Source of the DNA: Lachnospiraceae bacterium UBA3845
Lineage (GTDB): Bacteria; Bacillota; Clostridia; Lachnospirales; Lachnospiraceae
Direction of reading: 5' to 3'
Assembly (NCBI GenBank): GCA_002392705.1
Contig: DGHP01000009.1
Location: forward strand, 1-32,537
DNA: 32,537 nt
Position numbers and translations under genes: made by a program
Notes under the pieces: generated by a model
The model's input: the letters and a program-made list of their open reading frames with translations, nothing else
What the model was told of the DNA's origin: nothing
The model's database searches: none
In this document: piece after piece, positions 1 to 7,103 of the stretch
Numbering within the stretch: the first letter of the stretch is position 1
How the letters are laid out: each line of letters begins with the position of its first letter

Positions 1-2
1 TG

Positions 3-62
3 ACGCTCGGGCTGACAGAGGCGGAAGCTGAGGAGCAGATCATCAACGGATTCCTGAAATAA
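3..62 (+). CDS. C-terminal tail of an upstream gene, possibly SufB/SufD family
   Basis: This is the last 19 codons of a gene that enters from the left edge, ending in TAA at 60-62. The visible residues are TLGLTEAEAEEQIINGFLK. The pattern of a Gly-Leu turn, an acidic EAEAE helix and an ending of type I-I-x-G-F resembles the C-terminus of SufB/SufD-family scaffold proteins (compare RGLPEEEARALIVSGF in the SufB encoded further right). If so, this would be a second, separate SufBD-like protein. The fragment is too short for a firm call and many other proteins could end this way. A clear terminator follows, so this gene ends its transcription unit. Confidence 0.4.
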   Translation, partial: TLGLTEAEAEEQIINGFLK

Positions 63-88
63 AGAAGCTTTCCCATAAGAATACAGAT

Positions 89-126
89 GACCGGAGGCCG
101 GAGCAGCGCTGCTGTTCCGGTCTTTT
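89..126 (+). terminator. Rho-independent terminator after the left-edge gene
   Basis: The arms GACCGGA (89-95) and TCCGGTC (116-122) enclose a further self-complementary segment AGCAGCGCTGCT, and TTTT follows at 123-126. It lies 27 bases after the stop codon of the left-edge gene and closes that unit. Confidence 0.85.
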
Positions 127-129
127 AAT

Positions 130-214
130 GCGCAGGCGCGACAAATTAGAACCTGTTTCTTACGCGCAGGCGCGACGAACCAGAACCTGATTTCAAATAG
201 GCCGTGAATCGTAA
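130..214. repeat. Dispersed composite repeat, copy 1 (with a 34-bp tandem duplication)
   Basis: GCGCAGGCGCGAC occurs at 130-142 and again at 164-176, and AGAACCTG at 148-155 and 182-189, giving a tandem duplication of period 34. The segment AGAACCTGTTTCT...GATTTCAAA...AGGCC recurs at about 9007-9060. The right end GGCCGTGAATCGTAA (200-214) is identical to the right arm of the perfect hairpin at 27333-27374. It therefore looks like a truncated member of a dispersed palindromic family. It has no coding content. Confidence 0.7.
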
Positions 215-221
215 CTAGTGA

Positions 222-274
222 TAAACACTTTAGAAGTTTAAAGTGTTTACTAATCTTGAAAAAAGTGCTATGAT
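222..274 (+). promoter_or_regulatory. Promoter with overlapping palindromic operator, upstream of the yerC-like gene
   Basis: The -10 hexamer TATGAT (269-274) is preceded, with a 17-bp spacer, by a weak -35 TTTACT (246-251). A perfect inverted repeat with 11-bp arms, TAAACACTTTA (222-232) and TAAAGTGTTTA (239-249), overlaps the -35. An ACTAGT palindrome, which resembles the core of a TrpR half-site, lies just upstream at 214-219. A repressor bound here would block RNA polymerase. The first gene of the operon encodes a TrpR-like protein, so autoregulation is a reasonable inference. Confidence 0.6.
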
Positions 275-348
275 AGACAAGCGTGCTCCGGGGCTTTGCT
301 TCTGCCGGGAACCGGGCAGCAGAAAGTACAAAAAAGGCAGGTAAGAGG

Positions 349-648
349 ATGAACAGACAGGGTTCAGAACGCAGGAGAGCTCTCTATGAGGCCATTCTTC
401 AGCTTAATTCTTATGAGCAGTGCACGGCGTTTTTCGATGATCTGTGTACAAAAAAGGAACTGGAGTCCATGGAGCAGCGTTTTGAGGTGGCCAGGATGCT
501 GCAGCAGGATAAGGTCTATATGGATATCATGCAGAAGACCCGCGCAAGCTCGGCAACAATCAGCCGGGTGAAGCGGATGCTTGCGGACGGCACCGGTGTA
601 CTCGGTTCCATGATTACGGAAATGGACGGAACGGGAAAAACGGACTGA
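349..648 (+). CDS. YerC/YecD-family TrpR-like DNA-binding regulator
   Basis: A 99-residue helical protein. The region LYEAILQL, then FFDDLCTKKELESMEQR, then the helix-turn-helix-like segment ending in SSATISRVKRML matches the YerC/YecD branch of the TrpR superfamily (typically about 100 residues). I chose ATG 349 because it gives the family's usual N-terminus. The reading frame stays open upstream to a GTG at 283, but that extension lies in the leader. The Shine-Dalgarno is not ideal: AAAAAGGCAGG lies 9-18 bases upstream. The gene ends 15 bases before the aminotransferase and is the first gene of a five-gene operon. It probably represses its own operon through the 222-249 palindrome. The ligand is unknown; TrpR itself senses tryptophan, but YerC relatives are poorly characterised. 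Confidence 0.85.
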   Translation: MNRQGSERRRALYEAILQLNSYEQCTAFFDDLCTKKELESMEQRFEVARMLQQDKVYMDIMQKTRASSATISRVKRMLADGTGVLGSMITEMDGTGKTD

Positions 649-663
649 GCGGGAAGGAGTATT

Positions 664-1860
664 ATGGCAGATTTAAATCAGAGAATGGTGGGGCTTGGGA
701 CACAGAGATCGGTGATCCGTGAGCTTTTTGAGTTCGGAAAGAAGCGGATGGCGGAGGTCGGGCCGGAAAATGTATTTGACTTTTCGATCGGCAATCCTTC
801 TGTTCCGGCGCCCGCTTCTGTGAATGAGACGGTTATGCGGCTGACGCAGGAGATGGACTCCGTCTTCCTGCACGGATATACCAGCGCCCAGGGGGATCCC
901 CTGGTAAGAAAAAAAGTGGCGGATTCGATCCGCAGGAATTTTGATTTTGAGGTAAACCCGGACAGCCTTTACATGGCTTACGGTGCCGCTTCGGCACTGT
1001 GCTGCTGCCTGAACGGTCTGTGCGTCCCGGGAGCGGAGGATGAGTTCATCGTATTTGCCCCCTATTTTCCGGAATATAAAGTCTTTATCGAATCCGCCGG
1101 CGGCGTATTCCGCCTGATCCCGGCCGATATAGAGGAATTTCAGATTGATTTTGATCGATTTGAAGAAACGATCAATGAGAAGACCAAGGCGGTTTTAATC
1201 AATTCGCCGAACAACCCCTCCGGGGCTGTGTACTCGGAGGCGACGATCAAAAGGCTTTCTTCGCTTCTGGAGGAAAAATCAGCGCAGTACGGACATGCCA
1301 TCTACCTGATAACGGATGAACCCTACCGGGCCATCGCTTTCAGGGGCGTGACCGTGCCCTATGTGCCGAAGTACTATAAAAACACTCTGGTATGCTATTC
1401 CTGGTCCAAGGCCCTGTCCGTGCCGGGTGAACGTATGGGCTACGTCCTGGTGTCAGATCAGATGGAAGAGCATGACCTTGTATATGCCGCCATCGCAGGG
1501 GCCGGGCGCGCGCTCGGCTATGTCAGCGCGCCCAGCCTCTTCCAGAGGGTCTGCGCGGAGTGCGCGGACGACACGAGCGATATCTCCGTCTATGAGAAAA
1601 ACAAGGAGATTCTGGTCCGGGGCCTCCGTGATCTGGGCTTCTTCTGCGTGGAACCGCAGGGAACCTTCTATATGTTCCCGCGCACGCTGATTCCGGATGA
1701 TATCGCTTTCTGTGAGAAGGCCAAGGACTTTAATCTGCTGATCGTTCCGGGAACCGGCTTCGGATGCCCGGGGCATGTCCGCATCTCCTACTGTGTCCCG
1801 ACTGAGCGGGCGGAGCGGTCCCTGGAGGCGTTCGCGAAGCTGGCGGCGTTTTATCGATGA
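664..1860 (+). CDS. Pyridoxal-phosphate-dependent aminotransferase (class I/II)
   Basis: 398 residues, the usual length for fold-type I aminotransferases of the aspartate aminotransferase type. Visible landmarks are the NSPNNPSG loop with Asn184, ITDEPYR with Asp218 (pyridine nitrogen) and Tyr221, the Schiff-base Lys249 in SWSKALSVPGERMGY, and Arg373 in HVRISY (substrate carboxylate). It should move an amino group between an amino acid and a 2-oxo acid in the cytosol; the substrate cannot be read from the sequence. AAGGAG lies 6 bases before ATG 664. Its last bases overlap the start of the amidohydrolase in an ATGA (1857-1860), so the two are translationally coupled. Position behind a TrpR-like regulator hints at an aromatic or branched substrate, but this is inference. 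Confidence 0.92.
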   Translation: MADLNQRMVGLGTQRSVIRELFEFGKKRMAEVGPENVFDFSIGNPSVPAPASVNETVMRLTQEMDSVFLHGYTSAQGDPLVRKKVADSIRRNFDFEVNPDSLYMAYGAASALCCCLNGLCVPGAEDEFIVFAPYFPEYKVFIESAGGVFRLIPADIEEFQIDFDRFEETINEKTKAVLINSPNNPSGAVYSEATIKRLSSLLEEKSAQYGHAIYLITDEPYRAIAFRGVTVPYVPKYYKNTLVCYSWSKALSVPGERMGYVLVSDQMEEHDLVYAAIAGAGRALGYVSAPSLFQRVCAECADDTSDISVYEKNKEILVRGLRDLGFFCVEPQGTFYMFPRTLIPDDIAFCEKAKDFNLLIVPGTGFGCPGHVRISYCVPTERAERSLEAFAKLAAFYR

Positions 1861-2732
1861 TTATCGATTTCCACACCCATACCTTTCCGGAGAAGATTGC
1901 CCTGCGAACCCTGGAGCATCTCGCCGGAAAGTCTCAGAGCCGTTTTTTTACGGGAGGGACCGCGGAGGAACTCGCGCTTTCCATGAAGAAAGCAGGGATC
2001 GACTGCAGCGTCAATCTTCCGGTTATGACGACCCCGCAGCAGGCGGATAAGGTAAATGACAGCCTGCTCAGGGCGATGCCGGAGCTTGAAAAGAAGGGGA
2101 TCCTGACCTTCGGAGGGATGCATCCGGACTATGAGAATGTCCGCGGAAAGCTGAGAGAGCTCAAAGAAGGCGGCATGAAGGGGATCAAGCTGCATCCGGC
2201 CTATCAGAGAACAGATATCGACGACCCGAAGATGCTCCGGATCATAGAGGCAGCCAGTGAACTGGACCTGATCGTCATCACCCATGCCGGGCTTGACATC
2301 GGCATACCGGAGCACAACTTTGCGGATGTTAAGATGCTCCTCCATGTGATCGACAGCCTGAAGCCTCCGAAGTTCGTCCTTGCCCATATGGGCGGCTGGG
2401 ACGGCTGGACGGATGTTGAGAACTATATCGCCGGCGCCCCGGTCTGGCTGGATACGGCTTTTTCCATCGGGAGGATCGATCCCTTCCGGGAGGGAGACAG
2501 GCCGCTTCGCAGTGATAACCTGAAGGAGGAGGATTTCATCCGCCTCTGCCGGAAGCATGGATGCAGCCGGATTCTGTTCGCAACAGATTCTCCCTGGGCA
2601 GAACAGAGTGACTACGTGGAAAGATTTATGAACATGCCATTTTCCGCCGCTGAGCGGGAAGCAATTCTCGGCGGGAATGCATATAAACTGATGAACATGA
2701 GAGAGAAAGGAAAAACAGATGCCTGTAACTGA
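1857..2732 (+). CDS. Amidohydrolase-family metal-dependent hydrolase or decarboxylase
   Basis: 291 residues with the TIM-barrel amidohydrolase pattern. There is an N-terminal HxH (DFHTHTF, His6 and His8), GIKLHP (Lys111, His113), His143 in THAGLD, His177 in AHMGGWD, and Asp244 in FATDSPW. This set fits the amidohydrolase 2 group, which includes hydrolases and non-oxidative decarboxylases such as ACMSD and resorcylate decarboxylases. The reaction is unknown. The start overlaps the aminotransferase stop by four bases, and the end overlaps the CoA ligase by 14 bases, so all three are probably made together. A two-step link (deamination, then C-N or C-C cleavage, then CoA activation) would be consistent with the neighbours. 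Confidence 0.85.
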   Translation: MIIDFHTHTFPEKIALRTLEHLAGKSQSRFFTGGTAEELALSMKKAGIDCSVNLPVMTTPQQADKVNDSLLRAMPELEKKGILTFGGMHPDYENVRGKLRELKEGGMKGIKLHPAYQRTDIDDPKMLRIIEAASELDLIVITHAGLDIGIPEHNFADVKMLLHVIDSLKPPKFVLAHMGGWDGWTDVENYIAGAPVWLDTAFSIGRIDPFREGDRPLRSDNLKEEDFIRLCRKHGCSRILFATDSPWAEQSDYVERFMNMPFSAAEREAILGGNAYKLMNMREKGKTDACN

Positions 2733-4353
2733 TTTATTGATTCGCAACGCAAGAGAGCACGGAGATGAGGTTGCCCTGGTGGAGCTGAACCCGGGCATGG
2801 AGGATCCCAGGAAGATGTCCTTTAAGGAGTATGAGCTGGTCCAGCAGACGCAGCCCCATCCTTTCCGGCATGAGATCACATGGCAGGTTTTCAATGAGAA
2901 GGCGAACCGCGTAGCCAACATGCTGATTGCCGGCGGGATCGTGAAGGGCGACCGTGTCGCGATCCTGATGTTCAACTGCCTGGAGTGGCTGCCGATCTAC
3001 TTCGGTATCCTGAAGACCGGAGCGATCGCGGTACCTTTCAATTTCCGCTATACCTCCAATGAGATATCTTACTGCGCGGACCTTGCGGATGTCTCGGCAC
3101 TCTTTTTCGGACCTGAATTCGTCACCCGTCTCCAGGTGAATCTGGATGAGCTGAGCCGCGGCAGAACGCTGATCTATGTCGGAGACAACTGCCCGGAATT
3201 CGCCCAGAGCTATTATCAGCTGGTGGCGGATTATCCGAGCTCGGAACCCGGCATTGAGCTGACGAATGAGGATTTCGGCGCTATCTATTTTTCTTCCGGG
3301 ACAACCGGATTTCCCAAAGCGATTCTGCATAAACATCTGAGTCTGTATCAGGCGGCGGAGATGGAAGCGGTTCATCATCACACAGGGAAAAATGACTGTT
3401 TCCTCTGCATTCCTCCCCTCTATCACACAGGAGCGAAGTTTCACTGGATGGGATCCCTGTGGACCTGCAGCAGGGCTGTGCTCCTGAAGGGCACCAAACC
3501 GGAAGTGATCCTGAAGGCGGTCTCCGATGAGCAGTGCACGATCGTATGGCTGCTGGTACCCTGGGCGCAGGATATTCTGGATGCTCTCGACCGGGGCGAG
3601 CTGAAGATTTCCGACTATAAACTGGATCAGTGGAGGCTGATGCATATCGGCGCCCAGCCGGTTCCGCCGTCTCTGATCAGGCACTGGAAGGATTATTTCC
3701 CGGATCATCAGTACGACACAAACTATGGTCTTTCCGAATCGACCGGCCCCGGCTGTGTGCATCTGGGGCTGGAAAATATCGGAAAAGTCGGCGCGATCGG
3801 CGTACCCGGATATCGCTGGGAATGCAAAATTGTGGATGAGAACGGCGTCACGGTAAAACAGGGTGAAGTAGGGGAACTCTGCGTCAAGGGTCCCGGCGTC
3901 ATGACAGAGTACTACAAAAATCCGGAAGCCACGAAGGAAGTCCTCAGGGACGGCTGGCTCTTTACAGGAGATATGGCAAGACAGGATCCGGAGGGCTTCT
4001 ACTATCTGGTTGACCGCAAGAAGGATGTGATCGTATCCGGCGGCGAGAATATCTATCCGGTCGAGATCGAGAATTTCCTGGAGGAGTTTTACAAGGTCAA
4101 AGATGTGGCTGTCATCGGTCTTCCCGACAAGCGTCTCGGGGAGGTGACCGGCGCGGTTATTGCCGTCAAGGACGGGATGGAATGCACGGAGGATGAGATC
4201 AATCGTTTCTGCACCCAGCTTCCGCGCTATAAGCGTCCCCGCGTGATTATTTTCGCCGACGTTCCGCGCAATGCAACCGGCAAAATCGAGAAGCCCGCTC
4301 TCAGAAAGCGCTACGGCGTTGAGAACCTGGTTGAAAAAGAGTATAAATCCTGA
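2719..4353 (+). CDS. Class I adenylate-forming acyl-CoA ligase
   Basis: 544 residues, normal for AMP-dependent synthetases. The core motifs are all present: the P-loop SSGTTGFPK (192-200), YGLSESTG (A5), LFTGDMARQDPEGFYYLVDR (A7 region), the hinge DRKKDVIVSGGENIYPVEIE, and the C-terminal PRNATGKIEK with catalytic Lys522. It should activate a carboxylic acid to an acyl-AMP and then an acyl-CoA in the cytosol. An N-terminal stretch (about residues 25-48, GMEDPRKMSFKEYELV) lengthens the usual beginning before the conserved TWQVFNEKANRVAN. AAAGGA precedes ATG 2719 inside the amidohydrolase reading frame. The substrate is unknown; genomic context suggests the acid produced by the two preceding enzymes. 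Confidence 0.92.
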   Translation: MPVTDLLIRNAREHGDEVALVELNPGMEDPRKMSFKEYELVQQTQPHPFRHEITWQVFNEKANRVANMLIAGGIVKGDRVAILMFNCLEWLPIYFGILKTGAIAVPFNFRYTSNEISYCADLADVSALFFGPEFVTRLQVNLDELSRGRTLIYVGDNCPEFAQSYYQLVADYPSSEPGIELTNEDFGAIYFSSGTTGFPKAILHKHLSLYQAAEMEAVHHHTGKNDCFLCIPPLYHTGAKFHWMGSLWTCSRAVLLKGTKPEVILKAVSDEQCTIVWLLVPWAQDILDALDRGELKISDYKLDQWRLMHIGAQPVPPSLIRHWKDYFPDHQYDTNYGLSESTGPGCVHLGLENIGKVGAIGVPGYRWECKIVDENGVTVKQGEVGELCVKGPGVMTEYYKNPEATKEVLRDGWLFTGDMARQDPEGFYYLVDRKKDVIVSGGENIYPVEIENFLEEFYKVKDVAVIGLPDKRLGEVTGAVIAVKDGMECTEDEINRFCTQLPRYKRPRVIIFADVPRNATGKIEKPALRKRYGVENLVEKEYKS

Positions 4354-4364
4354 GGAAAATCCGC

Positions 4365-5120
4365 ATGATCGTCTTCTGGGATATAGATGATACGATATAT
4401 GACCGCTGCGACGCGTTCTCTTCGGCCGTCAGGCGTTTTCTGAGCCTGCCGGTCATGGAGGAGCGCGCCGGGGCGGACGGGAACCGGCTCCGCCTTGCGG
4501 AGACGGACGGCAGGACTGTCTACCGTTTCTGCGACAGGCGCGGGGACGAGGTATTCAAGGCGTCCCAGACCGGGGAGATCTCTATGGAGGAGATGTATGT
4601 CTACCGCTACTGCAGGGGCTTTGCGGACGCCGGGATAAGGATCAGCCCCGACGAGGCTTTGCTTTTCCAGAAAATCTATGAAGGGCAGCAGAAGAAGATC
4701 TCCTGCTCGGAGACGATGCGAAAAGCACTCAGATACTGCTTCGATACAGCTGAAAAGACCGGAATCCTGACCAACGGGCCTTCCGGCAAGCAGAGGGGCA
4801 AGATCGCCAGCCTGGGGATCGCTTCATTTCTGACCCCGGAACTTGTCCTGATCTCCGGAGAGCTGGGGGCGGACAAGCCGGAGAGAGAGATCTTTCTCCT
4901 TGCGCAGGAGCGGAGCGGGGCTGCCGCGGAGAATCTGCTTTATATCGGAGACTCCCTGAAAAATGATATCATTCCGGCTTCCGCCATGGGCTGGCATACG
5001 ATCTGGTTTAACAGGCATCATACAGCGCCCGGGGAATCAGGAACATCTGCTGATGAAACGGCGGATACGGAGGAGGAGCTTCTTCAGCTTCTCATCTGCG
5101 TCCTGCGCGCTTCTGCCTGA
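4365..5120 (+). CDS. HAD-family phosphatase
   Basis: 251 residues with all four HAD motifs: motif I DIDDT (nucleophile Asp6, acid/base Asp8), motif II LTNGPSG, motif III Lys in GADKPER, and motif IV GDSLKND (Asp196, Asp201). The alpha-helical cap lies between motifs I and II (about residues 20-120). It resembles small-molecule phosphatases of the YjjG/YsaA/phosphoglycolate phosphatase-like groups. It starts 11 bases after the CoA ligase and is the last gene before the terminator at 5161. The role in the operon is unclear: it could be a housekeeping phosphatase or remove a phosphorylated side product. Confidence 0.88.
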   Translation: MIVFWDIDDTIYDRCDAFSSAVRRFLSLPVMEERAGADGNRLRLAETDGRTVYRFCDRRGDEVFKASQTGEISMEEMYVYRYCRGFADAGIRISPDEALLFQKIYEGQQKKISCSETMRKALRYCFDTAEKTGILTNGPSGKQRGKIASLGIASFLTPELVLISGELGADKPEREIFLLAQERSGAAAENLLYIGDSLKNDIIPASAMGWHTIWFNRHHTAPGESGTSADETADTEEELLQLLICVLRASA

Positions 5121-5160
5121 AAATGACTGCCCTGCCTGCAGAAGCGGGTATAATTGATTG

Positions 5161-5195
5161 AAACGGCTGTGACTGTCAGAGGTCACGGCCGTTTT
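5161..5195 (+). terminator. Rho-independent terminator of the aminotransferase/CoA-ligase operon
   Basis: A 12-bp stem, AACGGCTGTGAC (5162-5173) against GTCACGGCCGTT (5182-5193) with one wobble pair, an 8-base loop and TTTT, located 41 bases after the HAD gene stop. Confidence 0.9.
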
Positions 5196-5303
5196 GTACG
5201 ATAAAACCCGGAAATGGCTGCCATACCTGAATGCGCGGACACTTTCGTGCTGACGGACATTGAGCAGCTTTGCCGTGGCTGCCCGCGCTTATCACAGAAT
5301 CGG

Positions 5304-5325
5304 ACAGGGGATGAACTTCCCCTGT
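5304..5325. other. Inverted repeat upstream of the symporter promoter
   Basis: The arms ACAGGGG (5304-5310) and CCCCTGT (5319-5325) are perfectly complementary around an 8-base loop, about 36 bases upstream of the -35 box. It lacks a following T-run, so it may be an operator or a stabilising hairpin. The rest of 5196-5360 shows nothing else I recognise. Confidence 0.45.
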
Positions 5326-5360
5326 ATCATCAAAGCTTTTATTTAAAGAGCAAAAAAGGG

Positions 5361-5388
5361 TTGATTTTCCGGCGGTTTGTGTTATTAT
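5361..5388 (+). promoter_or_regulatory. Sigma-A promoter for the sodium:solute symporter
   Basis: TTGATT (5361-5366), a 16-bp spacer, then TATTAT (5383-5388). The predicted transcript start is near 5395, leaving a leader of about 100 bases before the symporter ATG. Confidence 0.7.
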
Positions 5389-5415
5389 ATTCTTCAGTGA
5401 TTTAAAGCGTTTATC

Positions 5416-5453
5416 CATTAATGCATAGAAGCATCCACGCATTAATGCATAGA
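5416..5453. repeat. Direct repeat in the symporter leader
   Basis: The 14-mer CATTAATGCATAGA occurs at 5416-5429 and 5440-5453, a period of 24 bases. Each copy contains ATTAAT and ATGCAT, both palindromic. The repeats lie between the predicted transcript start and the symporter, a natural place for regulator binding or RNA control. Confidence 0.7.
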
Positions 5454-5492
5454 CACAGAAACTGTCAAGATTGTTTTCAGGAGAGGTATGGT

Positions 5493-7037
5493 ATGGGAAT
5501 CAAGATTTTTTTTCTGATCATTTTCTTTGCGGTCATGATCCTGATCGGCGTGATGACCAGAAGAAAGGCGGCAAGTGTTGACGGATTTGTGCTTGGCGGG
5601 CGGAGTGCCGGCCCCTGGCTGACAGCGTTCGGCTATGGCACTTCCTATTTTTCGGCGGTTGTATTTGTCGGATATGCCGGTCAGTTCGGTTTTAAGTACG
5701 GCATCTCCGCAACCTGGGCAGGTATCGGCAACGCGGTCCTCGGATCCCTGCTGGCCTGGATCGTCCTCGGACGCAGAACCCGCGTCATGACCAAGCACCT
5801 GGATTCCCGGACCATGCCGGATTTTTTCGGAAAGAGATACAATTCCGACGCACTGAAGGTAGCGGCTGCGCTGATCTCCTTCGTCTTTTTGATTCCGTAT
5901 ACATCCTCCGTCTATAACGGGCTGTCCCGCCTGTTCCGCATGGCTTTCAATATCCCCTATTCGGCCTGCGTCATCGCTATGGCAGCCCTCACCTGCGTCT
6001 ACGTCCTTCTCGGCGGCTATATGGCGACGGTTGTCAACGATTTCGTACAGGGCATCATCATGCTGTTCGGCATATCCGCCGTCATCGTGGCGGTCATCAA
6101 CAACAACGGAGGCTTTATCCAGGCTCTGACCACCCTTTCAGAGTATGAGAGCGACCTTGCGGTGACCCAGGGTATGAAGGGTGCCTTTACTTCCTTCTTC
6201 GGACCGGATCCGCTGAATCTTCTGGGCGTCGTGGTGCTGACCTCCCTCGGGACCTGGGGCCTGCCCCAGATGGTCGGCAAATTCTACGCTATCAAGGATG
6301 AGAAATCCATTAAGGCGGGAACAATTATTTCTACTGTTTTCGCGATTGTGGTTGCCGGCGGCTCCTATTTCCTGGGCGGTTTCGGACGCCTTTACAGTGC
6401 AAATGAATCCATATATGCCGCGAACGGCTCTGTGGCTTATGATGCGATCGTACCGGCCATGCTGTCTTCCCTTCCCGATCTCCTGATCGGAATCGTGGTA
6501 GTGCTGGTTCTGTCGGCGTCCATGTCCACCCTGTCCTCCCTGGTGCTCACGTCCAGTTCTTCCGTGACCCTGGACCTGATCGCGCATTTCAACCGCGGCA
6601 TGGATGAAAAGAGAAAGCTTCTGACGATGAGAATTCTTCTTGTCTGCTTCATCATTCTGTCTGTCGTGCTCGCCCTGAACCCGCCGACCTTTATCGCGCA
6701 GCTGATGGGTTATTCCTGGGGCGCCCTGGCCGGTTCCTTCCTTGCTCCCTTCCTCTGGGGGCTTTACTGGAAAAAGACGACACCTGCGGCCGTTTGGGCC
6801 TGCTTTATTGCGGGCGTGGGCATCACGCTCAGCAATATGTTCCTGCATTATATCAAGAGTCCGATCAACGCAGGCGCTTTCACTATGCTGATCGGTCTGG
6901 TCATCGTCCCGCTGATAAGTCTTCTTACGCCGAAGCTTGAGATGAGAATGGTGGATGAGATGTTCTCGGGCTATGATGAGACGATCACGATTAAGAAGCG
7001 ATACAGTCTCGTTGAAGATGAAGAAGAACAGAAATGA
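5493..7037 (+). CDS. Sodium:solute symporter (SSS family)
   Basis: 514 residues, strongly hydrophobic with about 13 predicted membrane segments, as expected for the SSS/PutP family (TC 2.A.21). Recognisable features are the N-terminal segment ending in GVMTRRKAASVDGFVLGGRS, AFGYGTSYFSAVVFVGYAGQ, LLGGYMATVVNDFVQG, and LSASMSTLSSLVLTSSSS. It should import an organic solute with sodium. I chose ATG 5493 because AGGAGAGG lies 6 bases upstream and the protein then begins directly with the first membrane helix. An upstream ATG at 5421 falls inside the direct repeats. The substrate is unknown; adjacency to the CoA-ligase operon suggests an amino or carboxylic acid. Confidence 0.92.
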   Translation: MGIKIFFLIIFFAVMILIGVMTRRKAASVDGFVLGGRSAGPWLTAFGYGTSYFSAVVFVGYAGQFGFKYGISATWAGIGNAVLGSLLAWIVLGRRTRVMTKHLDSRTMPDFFGKRYNSDALKVAAALISFVFLIPYTSSVYNGLSRLFRMAFNIPYSACVIAMAALTCVYVLLGGYMATVVNDFVQGIIMLFGISAVIVAVINNNGGFIQALTTLSEYESDLAVTQGMKGAFTSFFGPDPLNLLGVVVLTSLGTWGLPQMVGKFYAIKDEKSIKAGTIISTVFAIVVAGGSYFLGGFGRLYSANESIYAANGSVAYDAIVPAMLSSLPDLLIGIVVVLVLSASMSTLSSLVLTSSSSVTLDLIAHFNRGMDEKRKLLTMRILLVCFIILSVVLALNPPTFIAQLMGYSWGALAGSFLAPFLWGLYWKKTTPAAVWACFIAGVGITLSNMFLHYIKSPINAGAFTMLIGLVIVPLISLLTPKLEMRMVDEMFSGYDETITIKKRYSLVEDEEEQK

Positions 7038-7082
7038 TTCTGCCCCAGAGAGGGCAGTACAGACTGATTGTTTTCCCAATGG

Positions 7083-7101
7083 CGCACGGCCCGGCCGTGC
7101 G
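7083..7101. terminator. Palindromic hairpin between convergent genes
   Basis: CGCACGGCC (7083-7091) and GGCCGTGCG (7093-7101) form a perfect palindrome around one base. It sits between the symporter stop and the stop of the oppositely oriented MATE gene. The U-tract is weak on both strands (TCTTATT on the plus strand). It is probably a bidirectional transcription end. Confidence 0.6.
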
Positions 7102-7103
7102 TC

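Noticed and set aside
130..214. CRISPR array from the 34-bp tandem unit
   Set aside because: Only two units with no spacers between them, and no cas genes anywhere in the window.
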